Positions 27,130 through 40,098 of a stretch of 64,000 nucleotides of DNA are shown piece after piece. The translations under genes and the position numbers were made by a program. The notes beneath the pieces were generated by a model, which was given only the letters and a program-made list of their open reading frames with translations, did not search any database and was not told where the DNA came from. This DNA comes from Plicaturopsis crispa FD-325 SS-3 (taxonomy: Eukaryota > Basidiomycota > Agaricomycetes > Amylocorticiales > Amylocorticiaceae), in contig KN832567.1 in NCBI GenBank assembly GCA_000827205.1, positions 661,660 through 725,659 on the forward strand, given 5' to 3'. Numbering within the stretch: the stretch's first letter is position 1; every line of letters begins with the position of its first letter.

Positions 27130-29513
27130 CTATGCGACTTTGGTGCCGCCCCATGCTACCTTTTGTCCTGCAGTTCTTGTCGCGCCAGATGCGCCGGCAG
27201 GGGTAGGGGCTTCAACGATGGGCGTAGAACCTGGTGCCGGTTTTGCTGGGGGTGGCAGAGGTGCGTTCCGAAGCCCGTCGAGAACACGCTGAGCATGCTC
27301 AGTATTCCGGATAAACCACCCGGCATAGCGTCGCCCAACAGTCGACTCCGCGATGTGCACCATGTTCTGATATCGCGTAAGTCCCTGAAAAAGGCGAATG
27401 GCGGGAGAAAAGACGTACTTCATTGATGACGAAATTGAGATCACTTGTCGAGATAGTCTGGCCCTCCAGTAATCCTCGCTCGTTACCCACTCGGCTGACG
27501 CTTCTGCTTGCTTGCTTCATCACCATCATTTGCTGAACCATGTCTTCTTCGTCTGCGTCCAGGAAATTTGCGAGTTTCTGCGCGTCCAGAGACGTGTAAA
27601 GCTTCAGGAAACTGCGCAGCGTTGGAACGGGGGCTTGGGCCCGGACATCAGAGAGGAAAAGTGCAAGGTGACGCTGGGCCGGCTCTAGGGGTGGTTCGTC
27701 GACAATGCTTGCCAGCGCTTCGGGGTCATCGTATGGAGGAGGGTTGGCAGAAATGAATTTCGGGCAAGCGTGAATGAAGAGCTCCTCGAAGGCAGGAATG
27801 CCCTCCTCTCTGATAGTATCTAAATCAGAACCATGAATACCCGATAATGAAATAGAATCACGGACCCCCGAGACATTTTTCCAAGTTGCTCGCCGTAGCG
27901 TTCCTTCACAATATTGAGGATATTGTCGTCCAGCCGACTGGGCGAGAGAGCATTGCATATCGCAAAAAGGGCGTACATACGGTCAGCAGTTTTGTTGATC
28001 TGGATCTATGTAAGTTGCCATGTCGCTGGAACGGAAAACCGTCATTTACCTGATCGTACTGGTAGCTGCGTGTGTGATATTGCCGCATACGCATGATGAA
28101 GTTCAAGATCGTGACGAATGCGCGAATAGCATCGGGATATCGCCTGAGCATGATGTAGCAGAACCCAACATAGTAGTATGTCGTCACATTGCATGCTGTT
28201 ACCCGCGTTATTGATGCCTGCAAAAGCGATGAGACATCATGAACATGTCTCGAAGGGAAATCTCGATGCGACGTACCTTTTGACTGAGCTCGACGTTGTC
28301 CATCACTTTCAAAGCCAGAGTGAAGTCGCCCAACAAAACGTGCACCCGTAATAGGCCCACAAGACTGAAGTAGCCAAGCATGCGATAGAGTGGTCGTCCA
28401 CCGTATTCCCCGACGAGTTCGCTAATTTTTTCACCGTTGGAATGACACCAATATAACAGAGGGGACTCGACACGCACGATATTTCTTCGGGACTTTTGCC
28501 GTCTTGGACAGCAACAACGTATTCGTTGATTTTCGATTTTTGGATGAGCGAGTACAAGACATTGAGCACACTGTATGAACTCCAAACCTATGTGAATGAA
28601 CCGTATTAGCCGAAAACGAGGTCGAGCAAAGCTAAGCACGAACCTGGCCTCCGTCCGCCAGCATAACAAGCTCGTCGTCAGATTTTGATTTGACTTTAGA
28701 GCGCCATACACAGAACGATTGGAACTGGTAGATGAATTCATCTATGATGTCCCACAGCCATTGTTCAGGAAGGTCCAGCGGTACGGGGCCATCGGAATCT
28801 ACAGGCAAAAGTGATTAATTTGTGTTCATGCGAAGCTAATGGATATACGTACTGAGAAGATAATTGAAAAGCTCGCAGCTGTTCTCGTATGAATGGAATC
28901 GGTCGTCGATGTTGGGAGAAAGTCGCGAATAGACATGTCGGTAGTACAGTTCCCGGTACAAAATGAGGAATATTTGGTCTGAGGGTATCATGTCATTTTC
29001 AGTGGCGCTATTGGACTGTGAAAAATCACGACGGACCATCGTTGACCAAAGGTGCGATAACTTCGGCTTCCGGCCACTCCGCCTTCGCATAAAATTTCTC
29101 TGTTAAGCGGTTCCATCCACTTTCGTATGCCACCGTGATTTCGGACAGATTGTTGTCGAGGACGGCTTGGTGAAAATGAACGATAAACTGGCAACGTCTG
29201 GTGAGCTTTTGAGACGAAATACATGAGACAAACGTACTCTTTTGACAGCATCTGGGATTTGCGCGAACGCAGCCTGTTGCACCATCTGCTGTTGGACGGC
29301 GAGAAACGTAGCTTCATCGATGCGGTTTGCTGGTTGAGCTGTAGACGTTTCCTCCGTTGGATCATATTCACGCCAAACGAAACGCTACAGCATACCTTCA
29401 TCATAGAGTCCGTTCTGACCGTAGTTTCCAATCGCCATGTTGATATCGACATCCTGCAGATCCTCGTCGACTTCGGCTTCGGCAGCCCATAGGGCCATTC
29501 TTTGTTGAGACAT
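27130..29513 (-). CDS. eif3l: Translation initiation factor eIF3 subunit l
   Basis: This is a PCI-domain subunit of eIF3, which scaffolds assembly of the 43S pre-initiation complex on the small ribosomal subunit. It starts [18 protein letters not shown]. Landmarks are [55 protein letters not shown], and the PCI-domain region from [18 protein letters not shown] through [11 protein letters not shown] to [20 protein letters not shown]. The C-terminus is Pro/Ala-rich and ends [10 protein letters not shown]. About nine exons are separated by short introns. eIF3l is present in mammals and most filamentous fungi but absent from budding yeast. The gene starts 148 bp from the divergent mitochondrial release factor gene. 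Confidence 0.94.
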
Positions 29514-29661
29514 TATAAGCAGATATGAAGTATAAAAAGTCGATGTCGAGGTCCGTGCTGAGGCCCTCGAGAAATTTACCAGACTTTCTCGCTGCTCGGA
29601 TTACAATTACGTAAGGGTCCAATACAGCTGGCGGCGCACAACTTGGCTTGAAAACGACGAT
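29514..29661. promoter_or_regulatory. Compact bidirectional promoter, eif3l / MRF1
   Basis: The 148 bp between two divergent housekeeping start codons must serve both. No TATA box is evident, in line with constitutive genes. Confidence 0.45.
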
Positions 29662-31214
29662 ATGTTTGCCCTGCTCCTACGTTCTGCGCATCGGCCTATA
29701 CGAACGCAATGCTTCAGATATTCTATCGACGCAGCTTTCAAGCCTACACCGAACACAACAAACCCGGACTTTGTGCAGCAAATAGAGAAGGATGGTGCAC
29801 GCATACTGGGCATTGTGAAGAACCGAGTCGCTCAACGCGCTAAACTCATGGACGAGGTGGGTCTTTCGTCCACAATAGTCCCAGGCAATCCCTCATAAAA
29901 ATAGATATCCGACGACATGTCATCGCCTGAGGACATTGCACGCGCAAAACACGTCAAGGAACTCGAACCTGTGAAACTTGCATGGGATGAATGGACGCGT
30001 ACAAGCCAGGTCCGCCCTCGGGGATAGCTCATGGAAATAATTCCTAACACTGGATTGAAACAGTAGTCGCTTCGAGAAACTGTGCCCCTTCTCGGCGATC
30101 CGGATCCAACTATGCGGTCTTTGGCCATCGAAGAATATGACGCATTATCGACCGCACTTACACATCAAATCAAGACAGTATTCCCTTCATTGCTTGTCCC
30201 GCCCTCGTCCACGGCCCACCTTTCTGCGATGATAGAGTTAAAGTCGGGCGTTGGTGGCTCAGAAGCATCGCTCTTCCTCGCCGACCTCCTTCGCGTGTAC
30301 ATGCGGTTTGCCAATACACGGAGATGGAAGGCACAAATTGTGGCGAGCAACCACACGGAAGGTGGAGGTGTGAAGGACGCTATCGTGGAGGTGAAGGGTC
30401 AGGGCTCTTACGATGCACTGAGGTGGGAGAGTGGTGTTCACCGTGTTCAGAGGGTGCCTGCAACAGAAGCGAGCGGAAGAACACATACGAGTACGGTGGC
30501 CGTGGTGGTTTGTGTCTTTTGTTCTTCTCCATACATACTATGCGAACTCACGGAACCGTCCAGGTTCTTCCCCTCGCAGACGAGGCGGATGTCAAAGAAC
30601 GGGATAACGAACTCTTTTCAATGGACGACGTGAGACTCGAAGTGATGCGTGCTCGTGGAGCCGGAGGGCAGGTTAGTGTGTCTCGCAAAGTAATATCTTG
30701 AGCCGTCGCTAACATAACATATCAGCACGTCAACAAAACTGAGTCTGCTGTCCGGCTCACACATATACCCTCGGGCATCACAGTATCTATGCAGGATGAA
30801 CGAAGCCAGCATCAGGTGCGCGTCTTCTCTGGCTGATCTCGCCTGCATAGTTTCTCAACTTCGGCTGCCAGAATCGACGTCGGGCGTTCCAAGTGCTCAC
30901 CTCGCGCCTGATGGACCTGAAACTTACTCGGGAAATGCACGAGCGGCGCGCCTCGCGCCAGAACCTCGTTAAAACTGCTGACCGAAGTGAAAAAATCCGG
31001 ACTTACAATTACTCTCAGGTATGCCAGTCCTCTACTATGGCTATTTGATAGTTGACTGAGTATCTTGTAGGACCGCATCACGGACCACCGGATAGGATTG
31101 TCTGTCATGAATTTGATATCGTTCATGGACGGCGACGGGTTAGAGGTGTTCGTAGATGCCCTGCGCAAAGATCACGATGAAAGTGTCCTCGAAAATCTTC
31201 TGCACGATTCGTAG
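29662..31214 (+). CDS. MRF1: Mitochondrial peptide chain release factor 1
   Basis: This class I release factor recognises stop codons on mitochondrial ribosomes and hydrolyses peptidyl-tRNA. The Arg-rich, acid-poor N-terminus ([20 protein letters not shown]) fits a mitochondrial presequence. The PCRF domain contains [14 protein letters not shown]-like sequence ([14 protein letters not shown]) and a conserved [20 protein letters not shown]. The catalytic GGQ lies in [17 protein letters not shown], with an intron placed exactly between Gln and His. The C-terminus includes [17 protein letters not shown], the conserved end of domain 4, and stops at 31212. Seven exons or so are required. The GGQ plus RF1-type architecture excludes the shorter ICT1-like rescue factors. 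Confidence 0.94.
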
Positions 31215-31436
31215 CGCGTAGTCGACGCGTAGATACTGGGGAATACGCGTTTATCTGCCTGCGTACACCATGTAATCGTCCCCTAGCTCAGTCTAGCTGT
31301 CCCTAAATCAGTTTGAGACTCCCCAAATTGGATTACGTAAACCGTGCATACTGCGTCGGCGTCATGACGGCCAGCGTCCTGCAGTCTCTTTCTGTCTGCG
31401 ACTCCTGCGGCTGGCCAACTCGACTTTGCTGCAGCA

Positions 31437-34400
31437 ATGGCCTCGCACATGTTTCTGCAGTACCTTGGGGTGGACGATGGCGACAGTGGTGATCCAGATT
31501 TGCCCCCAGGCTCTCCACCGATGAGTACGACGCGAACATTGCATACACTTTGGACGAAAACTCACCAATTTATGTGCTTTCTCATTGCAGTGAAGTTTGA
31601 AGGACCTTGGTTTACGACCCAAATTATTCTCTCATTGTCTATCGGGATTGTATCGTTCTTCCTGTTCTCTTACTGCCGCACGCGATGGCCAGTCTTGTTC
31701 GCCCCTCGCACCAAGCTGAAAGGTGTGCTCGTGTGCACTCGCAAAATGGGTTATAATTTGACCATCTGCATCTCACTATAGGGTTCTCGCCGCACGAGGC
31801 GCACGCGCACCAAGCGTTTTTTGGGTGGATTCTCCCAACCATTAGAACGTCGGAATTCACGGTCTTGCAGATAGTCGGGTTAGACGCGGCAGTGGTCTGT
31901 ACACAGACAGATTCATTTTGAGGTCTTGAACTAACTCGAGCGGACGATAGTTGCTGAATTTCTTCAAGATGTCATTCTATCTATTCTCCGTATGCTCAGT
32001 CTTTGCAGTGACTATTCTCATGCCTATAAATTGGAGGGTACGGATACATGCATCGCGCCTCATGATGGGGAAGACTCTAACGATCCTCTACTTACTAGAC
32101 GAATAAGCCCGTCGACGGGGAGACCGACGACGAAAGTGATTGGCCCTCCTTCACGAACAACACCCTCCCCGCTCCTGGGAGTGATTGGCTAGACTTAATC
32201 AGCGAAGCCAACTCCTACTTGACCGTGCACCTTCTGTTCACCTACCTGTTCACGCTACTCGCCCTGCGCTTCATCCACAAGAACTACAGACGATTCATCC
32301 GCTCTCGGCAGTTATTCTCGCTCGAGCTCGTGCATTCGATACCGGCGCGCACCGTCATGGTTACACATCTACCCAACCACTTGCAGGGAGAGAGGCCCCT
32401 GGCGGAATATTTCGAGAACATGGGCTTGAGCGTGGAGAGCGTTAGCGTTTGCCGCGAGGTAGCGACGTTGAAAACGCTCCTCGACCGCAGGACGAAGGCT
32501 CTGTTGAAACTCGAAAGTGCGTGGGTGAAGTATGTCGGCAACCCGAGCTCAGTCGAATCGTATGATCCGTCGACAATGGGGGACTTGGAACCGTCGACGT
32601 TGGAGGGGCAGCACGAGCGGTTGGTGGTCCCGCACCGCAAGCGACCCACCATTCGCCCAAGCTTGTTCAAAGGGAAGGTGGATGCGCTGGAATACCTCGA
32701 CACTCAGTTTCAGGAAGCCGATGAACTGGTCAAGAAATGGCGACGCTCTGGGAAATTCAAGGCGACCCATGTTGCCTTCGTCACATTCGAAAAGATGTCG
32801 TGCGCGGTGAGTAAAGGCTACAGCTCTCAATGTAACGATTTCGCTAAGCCTCTGCTATATAGCAAATCGCCATACAAGCCGCAACCGCGCCGAACCCATT
32901 GGAGTGCACAACATATCCTGCACCAGAGCCGCGCGACATTGTTTGGGCCAACATGGCACTATCGCCCCAGGCTACGCGTGTCCGTGAACTCATCACTCTC
33001 GGATGCCTAGGATTGCTATTCTTCTTCTGGACATTCCCTATCATCGCCCTCGCCGGTTTGCTCAGCTACACCGAGATCAAGAAGGTCATGCCATGGCTGG
33101 GCGAGATCATAGACAGCAACGAGAAGCTGCGTGCTATCGTTCAGAACTCGCTGCCTTCATTAGCCATGATCTCCCTCAACGCGCTGCTACCGTTCCTACT
33201 CGAAGGCATGCGCCCATTATATATCCGCCTCGATGAGCGTTACTAACATTCCCGTAGCTTTGACGTACATCCAAGGATACCGTGCGCGCAGCTGGATAGA
33301 ATATTCTATCTTGAAGAAGTACGCGTTATATGTTCCCTCCGCTTGCTCATTGTTGCTAACAGTCCTACCCAGATATTTCCTATTTCTACTGGTCAATGTC
33401 GTCTTCATATTTCTATTGGCCAGCACATATTGGCAACTGATACGTGAACTGGCCAATTCGCCTGCCAAAATACCCGAGAGACTAGCTGAAGCGCTGCAAC
33501 GCGGCAAAGCCAGGTTGGCGCTCAATAACTTGCTTCTTATGCACGGGCTTATCCAGATTTCTTCCTAGATATTTCTTCCTCTCATACGTGATACTTCAAG
33601 GTATACTTGAATCTAAAGCACTCCCACCGTTACTTATATGTCGTAGGTCTGGGCATCATGCCCTTGCAATTGTTGAACCTCGGGGTAATAATACCACGGA
33701 TGTTTTCGCGATTGCTCTTTACGCGGTCTCCTCGTGGTATGTGTTGCGTATTGCATTTCCAAAGACCTTGCATTTAACCCTTATCCAGACTTTGCGGAAC
33801 TTAATGCGCCTCCCATGATAAACTATGGCACCGTCTATCCGCAAGCGATACTCATATTTGTGGTAACAATGCTGTACAGTGTTGTCCAGCCTCTGATTGT
33901 CATCTTCGGCGCCATCTACTTCGGCGTGGCATACGTCGTGTACAAGTACAAGCTTTTATTTGGTGAGCTTATGGCACTTCGCATTTGTCTCGCACCATCT
34001 CAATTTCTGCCCAGTATTCTACAAGCCGTACGAGTCGCAGGGACAAGCCTGGCCGCTCACATTTATCCGCCTCATCTGGGGCGTCGTCATGTTCTTGGTC
34101 TTCATGATAGGCAATTTCATCCTAAAGTCCTCATTCATCCTGGCCGGACTAGTAGGCCCTCTCCTTGGAGTTACGGTCTTGTGGGCCTGGTACATCCACA
34201 AAAACTACAGGCCGCTGAGCAAGTACGTCAGCTTGAGCTCGGTATCCGAGGTGGAAAGGGGAGAGGAGACGGCAGAAGTGATGCGACTACGCGCGGGCCA
34301 CCCTGTGACATGGTCTCAGAGGTAAGGTTTTTGATGGTGTCCAACTAGTGTTTTTCTGATAATTATTTTCATTCAGCAACTTGAATCGACGGCGGTATGC

Positions 34401-35229
34401 CCAAAATGATGAGACGCTGTATGTCGCGCCCGAGGATGAACGCACGGATTATGTAGGGGGTGCTTCTCCGTGGAATCAGAACTCTTGCTGACAGTGTCCT
34501 CTAGTCCCAACCGCCTATGGCCAACTGGTACAGCGGTGTCCTCAAGTACGTTCCAGTCCGAATCGAAAACATCAGCGTACTGATCCCTCATCTAGTACCG
34601 GGAAACGAAGATATGGACACCCAGCCCTCAACGGAGTGCTCCCCCAACCTTGGCTTCCCTTGAAGAAGGGGCAGACTCTCGTCAACAACAGCGGAACCCG
34701 GGCGAAGACAGACTCGGACGCCGTAGTCTTGACCCTCCGGAAACGGCCCAGCATGGCACGCAAGAGTGTCCGCCAGCTTGCCGCCCCCAGGCGCGCGAGC
34801 GTTGGCAACTTGTTATCTGGATCTATTGATGGAGACACATCGTCGGCACCCCCGGCAGCTGCGGATTCCACGGCTCTCAACCCATGGGATGACACGAGGC
34901 CGCGGCCGCCCCATCGCTCACGCACAACCCCTGCCGTCCTCAGTCACCGCCTGAGCTTTGACCACGCCACTGGCGTGATCATGCTCCCGGAGGACGGAGA
35001 CTGGATCGCTGGCGACGAAGGGGACGTGGACTCGGACGAGGAGGACTACGGGAGCCCAACCGGAGACACCCCGCCCCCGGAGCCTGCTGTCGCTGCAGGA
35101 TCGTCTGCCGTGCCTCTCGAGGTGCCAAACCCAGCACCTTCGAAACGTCGGTACGGGACATACTACCATCATCCCGAAAGGCGGGAACGTCGTCAAACCA
35201 TACCTGGAGCGTTCAGCCCTCACGACTGA
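31437..35229 (+). CDS. OSCA/CSC1-type (DUF221) channel-like membrane protein
   Basis: This polytopic plasma-membrane protein belongs to the anoctamin-related OSCA/TMEM63/CSC1 family; characterised members are mechanically or osmotically gated calcium-permeable channels. An N-terminal helix (IILSLSIGIVSFFLFSYCRT) is followed by two more helices and the cytosolic domain. That domain has RTVMVTHLPNHLQGERPLAEYF (an RRM-like fold) and KATHVAFVTFEKMSCA. The seven-helix RSN1_7TM core begins WANMALSPQATRVRELI and runs to about 34200. The C-terminal tail of over 250 residues is Pro/Ser/acid-rich with no membrane segment. More than ten introns are required. Fungal paralogues (CSC1, PHM7, RSN1) cannot be told apart confidently here, so I give no symbol. 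Confidence 0.9.
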
Positions 35230-35510
35230 TGGATTTTTCAGGTCGATATTTGTGTCGGATTATGCTTGCTTCGGAGGTTGGACCTGTACTCAGTAGAAAA
35301 TAGGATACCCATATATTAATGGACACCGTCATTTTTATACTTTTGAGCTGCATGCTTTTGAGGCCCGCAAATTTACTTGCCGCGAGCGTTCGCAAGGTTC
35401 ATTTGAAACTAACGCGTACTTTGACGTGACGCGCGTCGCGTCCCTTTACTGCAACGTCCACTTCGTTTGCTCGCGACCTGGCTCCATATTGATTTTCACC
35501 ACTGAATATC

Positions 35511-36578
35511 ATGGTAAGTACATGCCTTGTACTATGTACACACAACAAGGCCTGATCCAGTATCATTTAGGATATTGATCCTTTGGGAGATACCGTGCCT
35601 CCTCGTCACGCCGTCGAGTCTGACGATGAAGAGGACGAGTACAATCCACTGTCGACAACTTCAAAATACGAATCCCCGGAGGTCGATGTCAAACTCGTTG
35701 GTAATCCCAGCGCCGGAGCGCCTCTCGTCATTGCAACAGGCGACGCTGGCAAGGAATGGGCTCCTGGTGCCAAACTCGGCGAACAGATCGGGGCAGTATT
35801 CGTGAACAAAGTTCAAGTACGCGCGTTCTCTCCTCACCGTTGCAGTCTAGGTCACTGATACGACTCAGGTTGGCCTCCTCTTCAGGCCGCCTTGGACAAA
35901 GGCTACTGTTCTGGTGTCCGAAGTAACTACAAGGCTTCCGGTGTGGGCAATGCACACATATGCAGAGTGTGTCGTCGATTCCATACACCCATCAAGGTGC
36001 GCCGTTACGCTATTCTATGCCTTCTGTCGGGGATGGTAACATCTTTTCAGCGTCTCACTGCTCGATACGTATCCCATACCATCCTATATGTCGTCTGAGC
36101 CTTTGGCGTACGACCAGGCGCCGGTGCGATATCTCGATATTGGCAATGGCAGCCCTTCCAAGGTATGTCGCTACTTCGTTTTTCCCCCTGGTCCAGATCA
36201 GTAAAACGATATACCCAGCTCCCTCATCTTACGAGACTGGAGCCTCCCAACATGATCTCCTCCACGTCTGCCTCATTCCTGTCCATCCTACTCCTCCGCT
36301 CCATCTCCGAGTCTGACAACCACCATGGCACGGCGATTTTCTTGCCCTCACCGCACATCCCCCCGCCCCCGCCGCATGACATCGCACCAACGCGCCTGCC
36401 TCCCGTGGACGACGATGCTGCTTGGCCTTCCGATGTTGTTGCGGCATCGCATCGCTCGCTGTTCCAGGCGATCGGTGAAACCGAGCCCGTCGTTTGGGAA
36501 CGCGATCAGGGTAGAAAAAGTGACCACAGCGCCTCGAAGAAGAGGGGTGACATTGGAGACGGCGGGATGTACATATAG
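35511..36578 (+). CDS. Probable proteasome assembly chaperone 1-like protein
   Basis: The start codon is an exon by itself: ATG at 35511-35513, then an intron 35514-35570, then DIDPLGDTVPPRHAVESDDE. Three or four further exons give about 270 residues. The acidic N-terminus, central beta-rich part (GKEWAPGAKLGEQIGAVFVN, ATVLVSEVTT) and the segment PNMISSTSASFLSILLLRS followed by GTAIFLPSPH resemble PSMG1/PAC1. In that family a conserved proline-asparagine motif precedes a helix and a hydrophobic strand. PAC1-PAC2 helps assemble the 20S proteasome alpha ring. The match is from memory of pattern and order, not an alignment, so an unrelated fungal protein remains possible. Confidence 0.5.
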
Positions 36579-36803
36579 GCGGGCAGCATGCAGAATTTAA
36601 CCACAACAGCAATTTGTACTACAACGAAGCAGCATGATGTATATCAGTCTATGTCTGCGTCTTTCAGTGTTTAGAATCCCGGCTTTTGCTGCACAGCGAA
36701 ATGGACGCGTCTGTGTCACGCTCGCCACTTCTCGCAAGACGCCCTATTTTGTACCCTAACCTCACAAACGTCTCGACGATCGCAGTAAACGACTTGCACA
36801 ACC

Positions 36804-37524
36804 ATGGTACGTATCATTCAGTCCCATATCGCCTCTATGATTCCTTACAAAAACCATGTCGCATTGACAGAGTGACAACGCTGGTAAGCGCTTCGATCAC
36901 CTTTTGCGCAACCTGGTCCTGGTTTGACGCGCCGCAGAGTACAAAGAGGCGTTCGCGCTGTTCGACAAGAAGGGCACCGGCGCTGTCCCCCGCGAAACCC
37001 TTGGTGATCTGCTGCGCGCCCTTGGCCAGAACCCGACGCAGGCAGAGGTCGCCGATCTCATCAACGGTGCTCCACGGGAAGGTGAGCGCTACTCTGCTTG
37101 GGCGGGCGGGCGTGCAGCCCTGAGCTCATCTGTCGTCCTTTTCAGTGGACTACCGGACGTTCCTAGGGATCCTGAATCGCCCGGATGGCTTTAAACCTGC
37201 TGGGACACCAGGTGCGTGTGCATGCTCTATCGATGGGCCATCGAGGGCACTTAATTGTCCGTGCAGAGGAGTTCATCCGCGGGTTCCAAGTCTTCGACAA
37301 AGAAGGGAACGGATTCATTGGTGCAGGAGAGCTGCGGTACGTGCTTACACAGCTGGGGGAGAAGATGTCCGACGAGGAGGTCGACGAGCTATTGAAGGGT
37401 GTGCAGATTGGAGCGTGAGTGCCAGCGACCGTTCCTCGACGCCAGCTTAAACTTACTCACATCTGTGCGCAGGGACGGCAATGTGAACTATGAATCATTC
37501 GTGCGCACTATCCTGAGTCAATAA
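36804..37524 (+). CDS. cdc4: Myosin essential light chain (Cdc4-like EF-hand protein)
   Basis: This calmodulin-fold light chain binds type II and V myosins and is needed for contractile-ring assembly. Exon 1 is only ATG (36804-36806), exon 2 only 13 nt (36871-36883), and exon 3 begins at 36938, together giving [18 protein letters not shown]. The family pattern follows: [59 protein letters not shown] and a final [13 protein letters not shown]. Only the third hand ([12 protein letters not shown]) keeps a near-canonical calcium loop; degenerate loops are normal for this subfamily. FQVFDK with [13 protein letters not shown] points to fission yeast Cdc4 rather than true calmodulin. Confidence 0.92.
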
Positions 37525-37652
37525 TCGCATTGTTTCATACCCACTCTCCTGTAATTATGACTAGCCTCGAAGTTGTCTCCCAGCAAATGTAAACGCTGTT
37601 AGTGTGCAGTGATGCAAGGCGCAAGGTACCCCATACATATAATTATCAGTCT

Positions 37653-39575
37653 CTAATCGCTCTCAGTGCTATACCCATCGGATTCGGTATCCGCTTCGCC
37701 ACTGTCGCGCCGCCCGGGCTCAATGATTAGCTCGACGACAAGCTGGGCACCACCATCCAAGCCCTCAACGCTCGCCAGCGTCTTGCCCGCCTCCCACAAG
37801 ATTTCCCGCCTCGGATATGCAAGCACCAGCTTGAACCCCCACCAGCCCTCCGCGTGCCCCTCGTGCTGTCGTATTTGCCGCTCGAGCGCCGCCTCGCCGA
37901 TCGCCGACCCTTGCGGGGGTGCCTCGGGATCGTCGTCCGGGGACAAGTGCTCCGGTACGAGCTGCGCGTCGACAAACGCGTACAGCCCCGTGAGCGTGGC
38001 AGTCGGGGAGAAATACCGGATGCACCGTGCGTTCCCGGGAAGCTTGATGGCCAGGCGAAGGTCCTCCTTCGTGCCAACTTCGGGGGGAGCAGGGAGGGCG
38101 CGCCGCGACCACCTTCGCCAGTCCATCCGCACGACCGCGCGCTTCCTCGCCTCCTCCTCCAGCCGCCGCGCGCGCTCTGCCTCTTCGCGCTCCTCCGCCT
38201 CTCTTTGCTGCCGCTCCGCCGCGAGCCGGCGCTCCTCCGCCATCTTTGCCTCAATGCGCTCCTTGTCGCGCCGCGCGGAGTCCTTGAACGCGCGGTCCTG
38301 CTCCTCGCGCAGGAGCCGGTCGCGCTCGCGCTCGCGTGCGGACGCCTGGATGCGGTCGAGGAACGGCTTGACGCGGGGAAGGAGTTGCCGCTCGAGGTGG
38401 TCCGTCAGCGTGTGGGCGGAGGTGGGCGCGGTGTCGGGCACGCAGCGGCCCTGGTGGCGCGAGAGGATCGTCAGCACGGGAGGCGCGGCCGTGCGCGAAG
38501 TGGTTGAGGACGGGCTGCGGCGCGGCTGTAGGGCTAGGAAGGCGACGAAGGGGTATGTCGTGACTTGCAGTTTCTGGGCCGCTGTTTGTGATAGTGGGTC
38601 AATGTCAGAAAGCAATGAAGAGACAATGTCGTACCACTCCAGGCATCCTGGTCGCGAACATCCCCGCCCCAGACCACGATATCATTCTCTTGTAGCGTAT
38701 TGACGAACCTAGGGTTCGTGAGGGTAGTTCTGCATCGTCACGTCAGCACAGTTCGCGTCGGAAAAGATGCTGCGCGTGCATACCGTTTGAACTCGGGCAC
38801 ATCGTCATGCTCTTCACTGACGAGTATCACGCAAGCTATCCTAGCGTCTCGTTGACAAGTTCGCAGCACGTCCTCGTAGCTGCCTATAGTGAAGTCGGGA
38901 AGCGGAGTCTTCCCCTCGTCGAAACCGTTTGCCCCGGACCGCGAGGTCAGCGTAGAGGGCCCAGCATCCGCGCCCGACGCCGCAACGGCGCGTGAGGCAG
39001 CAGCGCGTGCGCGAGACACGCAGACACCGCCTGTTTCCTCCTCCAAGGCGCGCACCCACCGGTCTGCTGCGCTGTGCGGGTCTGACGGTCCTGAGCGCAG
39101 CGGGCGGTAGAAGTTGAGGCTCGAAAATCGCAGCTGTGGAATCGGGATGCGGAGGACACCAAAGAAGAACCGGAATATGCTGGATAGCAGGTGCAGTGGG
39201 TACGCGAAAAGGGACCAGATAGACCTGGGATTCGAGGGGAAGAGCCGGCGCGAGGGGCGCGGCTTGAGGAGAAGTAAGGCGACAAGTCGTGCGGTGACAC
39301 TGTAGGACTCACACCACGGCCAACGTGCTCGCCCTGTCCAGAGTCATCTATCTCCATTGCCTCTCTTCTGGGCGCCGGTGTAGGCTCAAAAATGATGTCT
39401 GCAGCGCGCTTTGGAATTGTTAGCGACTTGAGTATCAGGTGGCGCATGTGGTTCGCACCTGGACATCCCAACCGACGCTGGACAAGACGCCAATTGCAGC
39501 CTGGTCGTCTCCGCCGTCGGTAAGCACCTGGAGCTGTGCTAGTGCGCGCTGTTGCTCTGCGCTGAGATTCTCCAT
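37653..39575 (-). CDS. faf2: FAF2/UBXD8-like UBX protein (ERAD / lipid droplet factor)
   Basis: This membrane adaptor recruits the Cdc48/p97 ATPase to the ER for protein extraction. The first exon (MENLSAEQQRALAQLQVLTD through VLSSVGWDVQ) is a UBA-like domain. A hydrophobic hairpin-type segment (LHLLSSIFRFFFGVLRIPI) matches the membrane insertion of UBXD8. Next is the thioredoxin-like UAS domain (FTIGSYEDVLRTCQRDARIA, QVTTYPFVAFLAL). A highly charged coiled coil of about 90 residues (Arg/Glu-rich) follows. The UBX domain starts at RLAIKLPGNARCIRYFSP; the usual FPR-type loop is not obvious. The C-terminus is acidic (TESDGYSTESD). The antisense strand of the GC-rich coiled coil carries a long shadow frame. 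Confidence 0.88.
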
Positions 39576-40098
39576 GCGGCGTACGTGTAGTCCGATATAT
39601 TGGAAGAGCGCAGTTCCAGTAACAAGAGAAAGTATTCCTACCCCGGTTTCACCCTATGTAGTATTGGCGAGTCAGACAGGCCCGCAAAACGTTGGAAGTG
39701 AACCCAATGCTAGGTGATATTGGACAGGTCAAAATGTAGGCGAGAAACGAAGTCAAGGAGAGGACAAGTTTCAAGCAGCGCGTCCTTGCACCGTCCACGC
39801 GGCGGAGACTGGAGCTCGGCGGCGGCGTGCAAGGCCTAAACTGGTCGTTTCCCCGGCTCATTGCTAACCAAAAAGGGAATTTTCCCCTGAGTCCTCGGAC
39901 GCGTTTGCAGTTCTCGCTGTCGCTCTTCACTACTACCCGTCGATTTCTCTGCATCCTCACTGGATCTAAAGTCTTTGCTCGGCCGTCCTCGCGTACGAAT
40001 TTGTCTCTGCAAAATAGTGCCTGGACTCCCCGATAACGCTCTTTCACGAAACCCAGGCAGTAATACGCGACGCGCGTAGGAGCGACACCCCTACTGCA
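39576..40098. promoter_or_regulatory. Divergent intergenic region, faf2 / kinase-like copy B
   Basis: These 523 bp separate two divergent start codons. No gene is supported, and no distinct core promoter element is clear. Confidence 0.4.

Noticed and set aside
37666-38703. 345-codon plus-strand frame
   Set aside because: It is the antisense shadow of the GC-rich Arg/Glu coiled coil and UBX part of faf2; its own sequence is Ser/Arg-rich and matches nothing.
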